A stretch of DNA of 64,000 nucleotides from Alphaproteobacteria bacterium. Its GTDB lineage: Bacteria; Pseudomonadota; Alphaproteobacteria; RF32; CAG-239. Location of the stretch: assembly GCA_900769705.1 (NCBI GenBank), contig CAAGHP010000016.1, forward strand, positions 15,619 to 79,618, written 5' to 3'. The position numbers and the translations under genes were made by a program. Under the pieces are notes generated by a model. It ran no database searches and was not told the DNA's origin. It worked only from the letters and a program-made list of their open reading frames with translations. Numbering within the stretch: the first letter of the stretch is position 1; every line of letters begins with the position of its first letter. Positions 41,003 to 49,837 of the stretch are shown here, piece by piece.

Positions 41003-42763
41003 ATGGAAGATAAAAAAATATCTTTAGGCGGAAATATTTGGAAATTGGCAGCTGTGGACGACGGTTTGGCCGATAGAATGGCTTTGGCCTATAACCTGCC
41101 TAACTTTTTGGCTCGTTTATTGTGTGTGCGGGAAGTGGCTTTTAATGAGGTGAATAATTTTATTAACCCCAAGGTGCAGAATCTGATGCCGGATCCGTAT
41201 GTGCTTAAAGATATGAAAAAAGCGGCCGAACGTGTGGCGCAGGCAATACTGAATAATGAAAAAATCGCGATTATCGGCGATTATGATGTGGACGGCGCGA
41301 CGTCAACTTCGGAACTGACCAGATTTTTTAGAGCCGTCGGAATAAAACCGCAAATCCATATTCCAAGCCGTGAAGAAGGGTATGGACCGAGCGATTTGGC
41401 CTTCAACGAATTTAAAGAAACCGAAACAAAACTGGTTATTACCATAGATTGCGGCACAACCGCTTTTGATGTTTTGAACAGAGCTGCGGAAAACGGGTTT
41501 GAAATAATAGTTATCGACCACCACGAAGCAGAAGCAAAATTGCCGGCAGTTTTTGCAGTGATAAATCCCAAAAGATTAGATGAAGACAATCAATATCCGT
41601 ATTTGGCTTATATGTCGGCAGTGGGCGTAGGTTTTATGTTTTTGGTTGCCCTAAATCGCGTGCTGCGCAATAAAGGATTTTATCAAAACCGTCAAACACC
41701 GGATTTGATGAGTTTATTGGATTTGGTGGCATTGGGAACGGTGTGCGACGTTGTGCCTTTACTTGGATTAAATCGGGCTTATGTGCGGCAAGGGCTGAAA
41801 GTGATGGCTCAACAGCACAATATGGGATTGAAAAGCCTACTGAAAGTTTCGGGCGTAGATAGTGCGCCGAGTGCGTATCATCTAGGGTTTGTCTTGGGAC
41901 CGCGTATCAATGCCTGCGGGCGGGTAGGCGATGCATCTTTGGGCAGCCGTCTGCTTTGCACCGAAAATGAAACGGAAGCGCAAATGCTGTCAGAAAAGTT
42001 TAATGCATTTAATGCTGAGCGCAAAGATATAGAAAATTATGTGCTGCTGCAAGCCATAGAACAGGTTGAGGGAAAAGTTCAGGAATATCCCATCGCTTTT
42101 GCCTGCGGCGATGACTGGCATCAGGGAGTAATCGGCATTGTAGCCGGAAAATTGAAAGAACGCTATAATGTTCCGGCGTTTGTGATGTCGATTGAACCGG
42201 ATGAAGTTAAAGGCTCGGCGCGTTCAATTGAAGGCATAGATTTGGGCGCATTGATTATTGCCGCTAAGGAAAAAGGCGTAATAACCGGCGGTGGCGGGCA
42301 TATTATGGCGGCTGGTTTTTCGCTGAAAACAGAACAGATACCGGAATTTAAAAAATTTGTCGGAGAATATGTGGAAAAGCAATTAGGCAAAGAAAAAATC
42401 ATTCCGGAAATAAAAATAGATTTGGCTTTGTCTTTGCAGGGTGTAACCGAAGAATTTGCCGATGGTTTGGCTAAGCTGGAACCTTATGGCGCCGGAAATC
42501 CGGAACCGGTTATTTTGCTGAAAAACGTAAATATCGGCAGAGCGCGTTTAGTAGGCAGCGGTCATGTCAGCTGTTTTTTAGGCTCGCCGTACGGAGGAAG
42601 TCTTAAAGCTATTGCATTCAGAGCGGCAGATAATGAAATCGGCAGTGCAATGCTGAACGGCAACGGCGAACTGTTTGATGTGGTCGGACAGATAAAAACT
42701 GATGTTTGGCAAGGACGCAAAACAATTCAGATGATTATTAACGATATAAAAAGAGTTGGATAA
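41003..42763 (+). CDS. recJ: Single-stranded-DNA exonuclease RecJ
   Basis: A 586-residue 5'-3' exonuclease in recombination and repair. DHH-family motifs are present: IIGDYDVDGATS, TIDCGTTAFD, VIDHHEAEAKLP, and the DHHA1 region with GGGGHIMAAGFS. A C-terminal OB-like domain (about 460-586) follows. Length and order fit RecJ (about 577). It starts 15 bp after the OmpA-like gene and overlaps the next gene by one base. Confidence 0.95.
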   Translation: MEDKKISLGGNIWKLAAVDDGLADRMALAYNLPNFLARLLCVREVAFNEVNNFINPKVQNLMPDPYVLKDMKKAAERVAQAILNNEKIAIIGDYDVDGATSTSELTRFFRAVGIKPQIHIPSREEGYGPSDLAFNEFKETETKLVITIDCGTTAFDVLNRAAENGFEIIVIDHHEAEAKLPAVFAVINPKRLDEDNQYPYLAYMSAVGVGFMFLVALNRVLRNKGFYQNRQTPDLMSLLDLVALGTVCDVVPLLGLNRAYVRQGLKVMAQQHNMGLKSLLKVSGVDSAPSAYHLGFVLGPRINACGRVGDASLGSRLLCTENETEAQMLSEKFNAFNAERKDIENYVLLQAIEQVEGKVQEYPIAFACGDDWHQGVIGIVAGKLKERYNVPAFVMSIEPDEVKGSARSIEGIDLGALIIAAKEKGVITGGGGHIMAAGFSLKTEQIPEFKKFVGEYVEKQLGKEKIIPEIKIDLALSLQGVTEEFADGLAKLEPYGAGNPEPVILLKNVNIGRARLVGSGHVSCFLGSPYGGSLKAIAFRAADNEIGSAMLNGNGELFDVVGQIKTDVWQGRKTIQMIINDIKRVG

Positions 42764-43428
42764 TGAAAGAGGAAAAAATTGAAGAAGCCTCACGCAAAGT
42801 GAGCAGTAAAATAAAAAGCTATTTTTTTACAGGCATTGTGGTAACGGCGCCGGTAGCAATTACGGTATATATGTCATATCATCTTTTGATATGGATTAAC
42901 GATGTTACCAGCCGTTTGGTTCCAAAACAGTGGACAATCGGCGATTTTGTGCCGTATGCAGTGCCGGGGGCAGGGTTGGTGTTGCTGATAGTGGCGATGA
43001 TTATTATCGGTATGCTTACAACCGGCTATGTCGGAAAGTTTTTTGTGCGTTTATGGGAAGCTTTGGTTCGTAAAATGCCGATTGTATCCAGCATTTATTC
43101 GCTGATGAAACAGATTTTTGAAACATTTTTATCGCAGAAAACCCGTTCATTCAGCGAAGTGGTTTTGGTGGAATATCCGCGCAAAGGACTGTGGACAATC
43201 GCTTTTGTAAGCAAAGACGAAACCGGAGGCGAGGTTGATACCAAAATCAAAAACAAAACAATCAGTATTTTTGTACCGACTACACCGAACCCGACTTCCG
43301 GCTTTTTGATTTTTGTACCGGAAAATGATGTGGTTAAGTTGGATATGAGTGTTGAAGAAGGTATAAAATATGTTATATCGTGCGGTATAGTCGCACCGAC
43401 AGAATTAGAAGATAGGATAAAAGAATAA
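42763..43428 (+). CDS. DUF502 membrane protein
   Basis: A 221-residue protein with two membrane helices (about 22-46 and 62-86). DUF502 landmarks are FFTGIVVTAPVAITVYM, IPIVSSIYSLMKQ-type sequence (MPIVSSIYSLMKQIFET) and FVPTTPNPTSGFLIFVP. Function is unknown; family members occur in plants and bacteria. The TAATG junction with recJ and the one-base overlap with pagP indicate coupling. Confidence 0.92.
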   Translation: MKEEKIEEASRKVSSKIKSYFFTGIVVTAPVAITVYMSYHLLIWINDVTSRLVPKQWTIGDFVPYAVPGAGLVLLIVAMIIIGMLTTGYVGKFFVRLWEALVRKMPIVSSIYSLMKQIFETFLSQKTRSFSEVVLVEYPRKGLWTIAFVSKDETGGEVDTKIKNKTISIFVPTTPNPTSGFLIFVPENDVVKLDMSVEEGIKYVISCGIVAPTELEDRIKE

Positions 43429-43973
43429 TGAAAAAAACAGGACTACTGCTTGCTTTGCTGCTTTTGAGCGTTAAACCTGCCGCAGCTGGGACTTTGGCTG
43501 AATGGGGAAAATTTTTGGCAGAAGATATAAAAGATATCAGATGTCAGCATAATTATGATGTTTATTTGCCATTTTATGCTTGGCACAACCGTTTAGCGTA
43601 CGATCAAGAGCATATTGATAAATATAATGAAAACGCCTGGGGTTTTGGTTTGGGCATTTCACATACCAATGACGAGCACACTTGGTCTGGTTTATATGCT
43701 ATGGGCTTTAAGGATTCCAATTCTTATTTGGAAACATATTTCGGCTATGCCCGACAATGGAATTGGACCGCGGGAGATGAAAATCAATGGAGCGCCGGAA
43801 TCGGCTACACTTTGGGTTTAACCCAACGCCACGAGTATGCTTATATTCCTGTGCCGCTGCCTCTGCCTTTGTTTGGTGTCGGCTATCGCAATGTTAATCT
43901 GCAGGCAGCGTATGTGCCGGGGATTAAAAATGACGGCAACGTTTTGTTTGTGTTCACTCGTTTTAGTTTTTAG
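43428..43973 (+). CDS. pagP: Lipid A palmitoyltransferase PagP
   Basis: A 181-residue outer-membrane beta-barrel enzyme that moves a palmitate from a phospholipid to lipid A. A signal peptide (about 1-20) precedes the barrel. The catalytic residues of E. coli PagP (His 33, Asp 76, Ser 77) correspond to His 53 in AWHNR and Asp 96-Ser 97 in GFKDSNSY. LYAMGF and YVPGIKNDGNVLFVF also match, and the C-terminus ends in Phe as outer-membrane barrels do. It lies immediately before kdsA, another lipopolysaccharide gene. Confidence 0.9.
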   Translation: MKKTGLLLALLLLSVKPAAAGTLAEWGKFLAEDIKDIRCQHNYDVYLPFYAWHNRLAYDQEHIDKYNENAWGFGLGISHTNDEHTWSGLYAMGFKDSNSYLETYFGYARQWNWTAGDENQWSAGIGYTLGLTQRHEYAYIPVPLPLPLFGVGYRNVNLQAAYVPGIKNDGNVLFVFTRFSF

Positions 43974-43994
43974 TTTGTTGTAAGGAGCAAAATT

Positions 43995-44840
43995 ATGGAA
44001 CAGAAAGTTATAAAAGTCGGTAAGGTTGAAATCGGCAATAAACTGCCTCTGGCAATTATTGCCGGCCCGTGTCAAATCGAAAGTCGCCAGCATGCAATTT
44101 TTATTGCCGGTAAAATGGTGGAAATTGCTGAAAAACTCGGTGTTCCATATATTTTTAAGGCTTCTTTCGATAAAGCCAATCGTACTTCAATTAACAGTGC
44201 GCGCGGTGTTGGATTGGAAGAAGGCATGCGTACTTTTGAAGAAATCCGCAAATTATATCCTGATTTGCCGCTTTTGACCGATATTCATGAACGCGAGCAA
44301 TGTTCGATTGTCGCTCAATATGTAGATATGCTGCAAATTCCGGCGTTTTTATGCCGCCAGACTGATTTGGTGGTGGCTGCGGCAAAAACCGGTAAAGTGG
44401 TTAATATTAAAAAAGGTCAATTTTTGGCACCGTGGGATGTAAAAAACATTGTAAAAAAAGTTGAAGATTCCGGCAACTTTAATATTTGCGTGACCGAGCG
44501 CGGCACCAGTTTCGGCTATAACACTTTGGTAACAGATATGCGTGCATTTCCGCAAATTGCCAAAGATTGCGGATATCCGCTTATTTTTGACGCTACTCAT
44601 TCGGTTCAGCAGCCGGGAGGTCTTGGCGGCTGTACCGGAGGTCAGCGTGAGTTTGCTCCGGTTTTGGCGCGTGCGGCGGTGGCAGTGGGTGTAGCTGCCG
44701 TATTTATTGAAACGCATGAAAATCCGGAAAAGGCTTTGTCTGACGGGCCAAACTCTATTTATCTGTCGGATATGGAAAGAGTTATCAGCGAGTTGATGGC
44801 GTTTGATAAGGTTAATAAATCTATAATTCATGAGTATTAA
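43995..44840 (+). CDS. kdsA: 3-deoxy-8-phosphooctulonate synthase
   Basis: A 281-residue TIM-barrel enzyme that condenses phosphoenolpyruvate and arabinose 5-phosphate to KDO 8-phosphate for the lipopolysaccharide inner core. Motifs: AGPCQIESRQHA, FKASFDKANRTS, DIHE, QIPAFLCRQTDL, CVTERGTSFGYNTLV and FDATHSVQQPGG. Length is standard. AAGGAGC precedes the ATG. recO follows after 6 bp. Confidence 0.96.
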   Translation: MEQKVIKVGKVEIGNKLPLAIIAGPCQIESRQHAIFIAGKMVEIAEKLGVPYIFKASFDKANRTSINSARGVGLEEGMRTFEEIRKLYPDLPLLTDIHEREQCSIVAQYVDMLQIPAFLCRQTDLVVAAAKTGKVVNIKKGQFLAPWDVKNIVKKVEDSGNFNICVTERGTSFGYNTLVTDMRAFPQIAKDCGYPLIFDATHSVQQPGGLGGCTGGQREFAPVLARAAVAVGVAAVFIETHENPEKALSDGPNSIYLSDMERVISELMAFDKVNKSIIHEY

Positions 44841-44846
44841 GCTAAA

Positions 44847-45581
44847 ATGCAGTTCAGCGGCGAAGGATATATTATAAAGCTGAAAAATCACGGTGAAAAG
44901 TCGATGATTGCTACTTTAGTATGTCCTGAACACGGCAAAATTGTCGGCTTTATTAACGGAGCGCACAGCAAACGCGGCTTGGGTATTTATCAGCTTGGCA
45001 ACTATATTTCTTTTAATGCTTATGCGCGGGTTGAAGAAAATATGCTAAGTCTGAAAGGCGTGGAACTGATGGAAGCGCATACGGCGGATTTTATGCTGGA
45101 TACCGATAAAATCGGCGCGCTTTCTTCGCTTTGCCGGCTGTTGGATGTCTGTGTAGCCGAAAATGATAATTTAGGCAGTTTTTACAAAGTGATAAAAGAT
45201 TTTTTTCAGCATATTCATGAGGATAATTGGCTGGTATATTATTCATTTTTTGAATATTATCTGCTGGATTTTTTAGGTGTTGGGCTGGATGTGAGCGAAT
45301 GCGCTGTAACCGGCAAAACCAATGATTTATCATACATATCTCCAAAAACAGGATGCGCCGTGTGCACAAAAGTCGGAGAGCCTTATAAGGACAAGCTCTA
45401 TGCTTATCCGCACTATATTGTAGATAAAAACTACCGTCCGCAGCGTGCCGAAGTGGCAGATTTACTGGCAATGACCGGAGGATTTTTGACAAAAAATTTT
45501 TTAGCCGGACATAACTTGCAATTACCGGAAAAACGTGCTAATTTGCTGAACAGTGTTAAAAAATATCAGATGAAAATGTAG
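44847..45581 (+). CDS. recO: DNA repair protein RecO
   Basis: A 244-residue mediator that helps RecA load in the RecFOR pathway. An N-terminal OB fold (about 1-80) contains GYIIKLKNHGEKSMIATL and GAHSKRGL; a helical domain and a Cys-bearing segment (CAVTGKTNDL, GCAVC) follow. Alphaproteobacterial RecO proteins are of this size. It lies between kdsA and parC, with 7 bp to parC. Confidence 0.92.
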   Translation: MQFSGEGYIIKLKNHGEKSMIATLVCPEHGKIVGFINGAHSKRGLGIYQLGNYISFNAYARVEENMLSLKGVELMEAHTADFMLDTDKIGALSSLCRLLDVCVAENDNLGSFYKVIKDFFQHIHEDNWLVYYSFFEYYLLDFLGVGLDVSECAVTGKTNDLSYISPKTGCAVCTKVGEPYKDKLYAYPHYIVDKNYRPQRAEVADLLAMTGGFLTKNFLAGHNLQLPEKRANLLNSVKKYQMKM

Positions 45582-45588
45582 GTGAAAA

Positions 45589-47808
45589 ATGGTTGAAGAA
45601 AATGCCAAAATAAAAGATGTGCAATTGGGCGAGGAACTTAGCAAACGCTATTTGTCGTATGCCATGTCAACCATTGTTTCGCGTTCGTTGCCTGATGTGC
45701 GCGATGGTTTGAAGCCTGTGCATCGCCGTTTGATGTATGCAATGAGGCAACTGCACTTAGACCCGAAAAACGGCTTTAAGAAATGCGCACGTGTAGTCGG
45801 CGACGTTATCGGTAAATATCACCCGCACGGCGATACGGCGGTTTACGGCGCAATGGTGCGTTTGGCGCAGGATTTCTCGGTGCGCTATCCGTTGGTCGAC
45901 GGGCAGGGCAATTTTGGCAATATTGATGGCGACGGCGCAGCGGCTATGCGTTATACCGAAGCTCGTTTGACAGAGTTTGCCATGGATTTGATGGACGGTT
46001 TAAACGATGATGCCGTCGATTTTATGGATACGTATGACGGCGAAGACAGCGAACCGGTTGTGATGCCGGCGATGGTACCAAACTTGCTGTGCAACGGTTC
46101 TATGGGTATTGCTGTGGGTATGGCAACCAACATCCCTCCGCATAATTTGAGTGAAATAAGCGATGCTTTGCTGTATCTTATAGAAAATCCTGATTGTGAC
46201 GATGAACCGTTGGTGCGCCGTTTAAAAGGCCCTGACTTTCCGACCGGAGGAGTGATTGTTGATTCGTTTGACACTATTTTGAATAATTATAAACAAGGCA
46301 AGGGAAGTTTTCGTATCCGCGCCAAGTGGACAACCGAAGATTTGGGGCACGGACAGTATCAAATTGTAGTAACAGAGATTCCGTATCAGGTAATTAAGTC
46401 CAAATTGATTGAAAAAATTGCTGAACTGCTGCTAAATAAAAAACTGCCTTTTTTAAGCGATGTGCGCGATGAATCGGCGCAAGACGTGCGTATTGTGCTG
46501 GAACCTAAAAACCGCACGGTTGACGCCGCTATGCTGATGGAGCAATTATTCCGCCAAACCGATTTGGAAGCTAAATTCAATATGAATATGAACGTGTTGG
46601 ATTTAGACTGTGTGCCGAGAGTTATGAGCATCAAAGAAGTACTGCATGATTATTTGGTGCACCGCAATGATGTTTTGCTGCGTAAAATTAAGTTCCGTTT
46701 GAGTAAAATCAATGCGCGTTTGGAAATTTTGGAAGGCTATTTGACCGCTTATTTGAATTTGGATGAAATTATCCGTATAATTCGTGAAGAAGACGAGCCG
46801 AAAAAAGTGATGATGGCAGAATTTAAGCTGACAGATAATCAAGCTGAAGCTATTTTGAATATGAAACTGCGTAACTTGCGCAAGCTTGATGAAGAACAGA
46901 TTAACGCCGAACATTCGGATTTGCTGGAAGAAAAGGCCAAATTGGAAATTTTGCATGACGATGAATCGCAGCGCTGGAAGGCTATTGCCGAAGAAATTAA
47001 AAAGACTAAAGAAAAATACAGTAAAAAAACGGCTCTGGGCCGCCGTCGCACCGAATTTGCCGAAGCTCCGGCGGATATAGATGTTCCGGTGGAAGCACTG
47101 ATAGAAAAAGAGCCGATTACGGTTATTTTGTCGCAAAAAGGCTGGATACGCTGCATTAAAGGACATGTGGATTTGAATGACGACTTTAAGTTCAAAGACG
47201 ATGATGCTTTGCTGTATGCTATACATGCTCAGACTACCGATAAAATTGTGTTGCTGGATAATAAGGGTAAATTCTTTAATGTCGCAGCAAAAGATATTCC
47301 TAGCGGTCGCGGTTTCGGACAGCCGGTGCGTCTGATGATAGATTTAGCCAATAATGATGAAGTTATTTCTATGTTTGTTTATGAGCAGGGAGTAAATTAT
47401 TTGATTGCTTCTGATAAGGGGTACGGATTTATTGTGGACGAAAATCATCTGTTGGCACAAACCCGCAGCGGACGTAAAATTATGAACGTGGCTGACGGCG
47501 AAAATATGAAATTCTGCTTGCCAATGACCGGCGATTATGTGGCTGTAGTTGGTGAAAACCGCCGCTTATTGGTGTTTAAGGCCGAAGAAATTCCGACTAT
47601 GGCGCGCGGTCATGGCGTATTGCTGCAAAAGTTTAAGGACGGCAATATTTCCGATATTCAAATTTTCAAAGGCGAAGACGGCTTCAGTTATAACCGCGCC
47701 GGCGGAATTAGTACTGAAAAAGAGCTTATCGGCTGGCTGGGGCATCGGGCACAAATCGGTAAAGTTGTGCCTTTCGGCTTCCCTAAGAGCAATAAATTTC
47801 TAAAATAA
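45589..47808 (+). CDS. parC: DNA topoisomerase IV subunit A
   Basis: A 739-residue DNA-cleaving subunit of the decatenase that separates daughter chromosomes. RDGLKPVHRR opens the catalytic domain; the active Tyr lies in AAAMRYTEARL; GSMGIAVGMATNIPPHN and a coiled-coil (about 370-480) follow. The C-terminal beta-pinwheel (about 500-739) contains ASDKGYGF. The spacing fits ParC rather than GyrA, which has a full GyrA-box. It is the last gene of the operon, 4 bp before a strong terminator. Confidence 0.93.
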   Translation: MVEENAKIKDVQLGEELSKRYLSYAMSTIVSRSLPDVRDGLKPVHRRLMYAMRQLHLDPKNGFKKCARVVGDVIGKYHPHGDTAVYGAMVRLAQDFSVRYPLVDGQGNFGNIDGDGAAAMRYTEARLTEFAMDLMDGLNDDAVDFMDTYDGEDSEPVVMPAMVPNLLCNGSMGIAVGMATNIPPHNLSEISDALLYLIENPDCDDEPLVRRLKGPDFPTGGVIVDSFDTILNNYKQGKGSFRIRAKWTTEDLGHGQYQIVVTEIPYQVIKSKLIEKIAELLLNKKLPFLSDVRDESAQDVRIVLEPKNRTVDAAMLMEQLFRQTDLEAKFNMNMNVLDLDCVPRVMSIKEVLHDYLVHRNDVLLRKIKFRLSKINARLEILEGYLTAYLNLDEIIRIIREEDEPKKVMMAEFKLTDNQAEAILNMKLRNLRKLDEEQINAEHSDLLEEKAKLEILHDDESQRWKAIAEEIKKTKEKYSKKTALGRRRTEFAEAPADIDVPVEALIEKEPITVILSQKGWIRCIKGHVDLNDDFKFKDDDALLYAIHAQTTDKIVLLDNKGKFFNVAAKDIPSGRGFGQPVRLMIDLANNDEVISMFVYEQGVNYLIASDKGYGFIVDENHLLAQTRSGRKIMNVADGENMKFCLPMTGDYVAVVGENRRLLVFKAEEIPTMARGHGVLLQKFKDGNISDIQIFKGEDGFSYNRAGGISTEKELIGWLGHRAQIGKVVPFGFPKSNKFLK

Positions 47809-47812
47809 TCAA

Positions 47813-47846
47813 AAAAAAATCTGCGTTGATTCGCAGATTTTTTTTT
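47813..47846 (+). terminator. Terminator of the recJ-parC operon
   Basis: Perfect stem AAATCTGCG/CGCAGATTT, then a run of eight T. Confidence 0.9.
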
Positions 47847-47860
47847 ACGCTAATTTAAAC

Positions 47861-47889
47861 TTGACAAAAACAATCAATCTCGCTACTTT
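47861..47889 (+). promoter_or_regulatory. Promoter of the 47932 gene pair
   Basis: TTGACA (47861-47866), 17 bp, TACTTT (47884-47889); the ATG follows after 42 bp of A/T-rich leader. Confidence 0.55.
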
Positions 47890-47931
47890 ATAAAATATAA
47901 TTTATATTATTAACTTTTATATTTTTGTTTT

Positions 47932-48390
47932 ATGGGACAGTTATCTAAATTTGCGACGCCTATGCCTTTGGTATATGCTCATGGCGACAATCTTTCGATT
48001 GTTTCGGAATTGGATTTGTCAAATAAGGACAGTCTGATTGGTATTAAACTGGACAGATTTACATTGTCTTTAACGCAGGATTTGGTTTCTTGGTATAACG
48101 CCTATTGGCTGATTGAGCAGAATTGTTTGCTGCACAAAACTCCGCGTTTGCCTGATGAAACAGACTGCTACAATATGATGCGCGATGTCGATAGAATCAA
48201 TGCTACATTGCAAATTTTGAAAGAGCAGGGTATTCGTGCTGATTTGCTGGATGTGGAAGGTATTTATTGGCTGCGTACAGAGTATTCGCGTGTTAAGTCA
48301 TTTGCTTATATGATGAAAGAGCGTCTGAAGACACTGCGTGAAAAGTTTGATGATAATTCTTGCTGGGCCAGAATGATTTGGTATAACTAA
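47932..48390 (+). CDS. Unknown 152-residue protein
   Basis: A soluble, mainly helical protein (MGQLSKFATPMPLVY at the start) with several Trp and Tyr residues and no signal peptide, membrane segment or recognised motif. It has its own sigma70-type promoter and no Shine-Dalgarno. The next gene begins 6 bp downstream, so the two form an operon. Confidence 0.65.
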   Translation: MGQLSKFATPMPLVYAHGDNLSIVSELDLSNKDSLIGIKLDRFTLSLTQDLVSWYNAYWLIEQNCLLHKTPRLPDETDCYNMMRDVDRINATLQILKEQGIRADLLDVEGIYWLRTEYSRVKSFAYMMKERLKTLREKFDDNSCWARMIWYN

Positions 48391-48396
48391 ATTTTT

Positions 48397-48927
48397 ATGT
48401 CTATGAGTTCAAAAAATTCTAAGTTTTTCGTTATGGCAGCTTCTTTGTATAAACAGCTTTCTAAGCCGGAATTTTTTAAGCTGGATTTTGAAAAGCTGCA
48501 GGGAGCGCTGCTTCATTATGAAGCCTTAAAATTGACAAAGGCACTGATTCAAAACAGAAAAATGCCTTTGCTGTTTCCGTCAAACAATGCGGCGGAGGTG
48601 CTGAAATTTATGGCTGAACATTCGTATGGAACTGGTAATGATTTTTGTCATTGCTACTGTTCGCAGGACGAATTATGGAAAATGGTGCAGGCAGAAGATG
48701 ACTACAACTGGTTTAAGGCCGCCGTTTCTGCCGATAAAGCTGATGATGTTTTAGGAAAATGGGCGGGGCTTATTACCGACTATGTTGCATCTCGCGGCAA
48801 TTTTCCTAAGTCGCGCAAAAACATGTATGTGGCTGTGCTGACTTTAGATATTGAAGCTTTTGGAATGGTCTGCTCGTCAGCTTTCTTTTGCTGCTCATTT
48901 TTGAAAACTATGAAATTGCATGAATAA
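48397..48927 (+). CDS. Unknown protein, paralogue of the 49046 gene
   Basis: A 176-residue protein. Its middle (LLFPSNNAAEVLKFM, DELWKMVQAEDDYNWFKAAV, LGKWAGLITDYV) aligns without large gaps to the protein at 49046-49618, so the two are paralogues. The C-terminus has a Cys-rich hydrophobic stretch (SSAFFCCSF) that could be a short membrane anchor. There is no Shine-Dalgarno. Its terminator is nearly identical to that of the paralogue. Confidence 0.65.
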   Translation: MSMSSKNSKFFVMAASLYKQLSKPEFFKLDFEKLQGALLHYEALKLTKALIQNRKMPLLFPSNNAAEVLKFMAEHSYGTGNDFCHCYCSQDELWKMVQAEDDYNWFKAAVSADKADDVLGKWAGLITDYVASRGNFPKSRKNMYVAVLTLDIEAFGMVCSSAFFCCSFLKTMKLHE

Positions 48928-48931
48928 GATT

Positions 48932-48968
48932 AAAAAAACTTCCGATATTTAGTATCGGAAGTTTTTTT
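48932..48968 (+). terminator. Terminator of the 48397 gene
   Basis: AAAAAACTTCCGATA/TATCGGAAGTTTTTT; nearly the same sequence as 49628-49663. Confidence 0.9.
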
Positions 48969-48981
48969 GTTAAATCAGAAT

Positions 48982-49010
48982 TTGACAAAAATAAAAAAAT
49001 AGGTTATACA
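48982..49010 (+). promoter_or_regulatory. Promoter of the 49046 gene
   Basis: TTGACA (48982-48987), 17 bp, TATACA (49005-49010). Confidence 0.65.
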
Positions 49011-49045
49011 TTAACCATAATATTTATTATTTATTTTATTTTTTT

Positions 49046-49618
49046 ATGACAGATATTAAAAATTTTGTAAAAACTGTCAAAGAGTTTAATTCTCAGTTGA
49101 CAGCAAAGATATTTACCGGCTTTGATTATGACTTTATTAACAAAGTTATAGTGTATTATTTTATACACAATAATGCCGGTATTATGTTTCCTGATAAAAA
49201 CGTTGCAGCGTTGTTTGATAATCAACTGGCAGATAGCGGTTTTAGATCTTTTAAGGTAGATAAAGATGCTTTTTTGAAAATGATATCATCCGATGAGGAT
49301 TATGTTCATTTCAAATCTTTAGTTTTGCCTAAGAACGGCGATATACTTCTTGAAAAATGGTGCCGCATGATTCGCAACACTGTTGACCGCAATGTTAAAT
49401 CAACGATGTCAACAAAGCTCGGACGCCATTCTATACCAGAAAAAACTATTGAGGTGATGATGGCTAAAGGTTTGTATAAAACGACAGAAGAAGCTAGAGC
49501 CGGCTATATTGAATCTCAAAAGCTGACAAAGTTTATTATGGGAACTTTTATATTTATGAGGGCAAGCTCTTATGTTTTTAGCTTTTTCAAAGAACAAGCC
49601 GAAAAGAAAAATGCTTGA
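49046..49618 (+). CDS. Unknown protein, paralogue of the 48397 gene
   Basis: A 190-residue protein that shares the core pattern MFPDKN..A, DAFLKMISSDEDYVHFKSLV and LEKWCRMI with its neighbour. After that core it adds a basic segment (KSTMSTKLGRHSIPEKTIEVMM) and a hydrophobic C-terminal segment (about 165-182). No domain is recognised. An A/T-only leader precedes the ATG. Promoter and terminator make it an independent unit. Confidence 0.65.
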   Translation: MTDIKNFVKTVKEFNSQLTAKIFTGFDYDFINKVIVYYFIHNNAGIMFPDKNVAALFDNQLADSGFRSFKVDKDAFLKMISSDEDYVHFKSLVLPKNGDILLEKWCRMIRNTVDRNVKSTMSTKLGRHSIPEKTIEVMMAKGLYKTTEEARAGYIESQKLTKFIMGTFIFMRASSYVFSFFKEQAEKKNA

Positions 49619-49627
49619 AACTGCAAC

Positions 49628-49663
49628 AAAAAACTTCCGATATTTTGTATCGGAAGTTTTTTT
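49628..49663 (+). terminator. Terminator of the 49046 gene
   Basis: AAAAACTTCCGATA/TATCGGAAGTTTTT stem and T-run. Between here and 49837 I see no gene I can support. Confidence 0.9.
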
Positions 49664-49837
49664 GTCTTCAGAAAAAACACGTTGTTAACTGTTTCCTGAT
49701 GAACTTCTTCCTTAAAGGGGGATTTCCTCTTTCTGGGGTACAGTTCATAAAATGCGTTGGTCTCTTTTTTATATCTTCAGTATTGATAAATAATTTCAAA
49801 ACATTCACATCTCTTACCTTGTATTTACTTGCGCAAA

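Noticed and set aside
45091..47226. Long antisense open frames within recO and parC
   Set aside because: They lie opposite well-supported genes, have no ribosome-binding sites and give no recognisable protein sequence.
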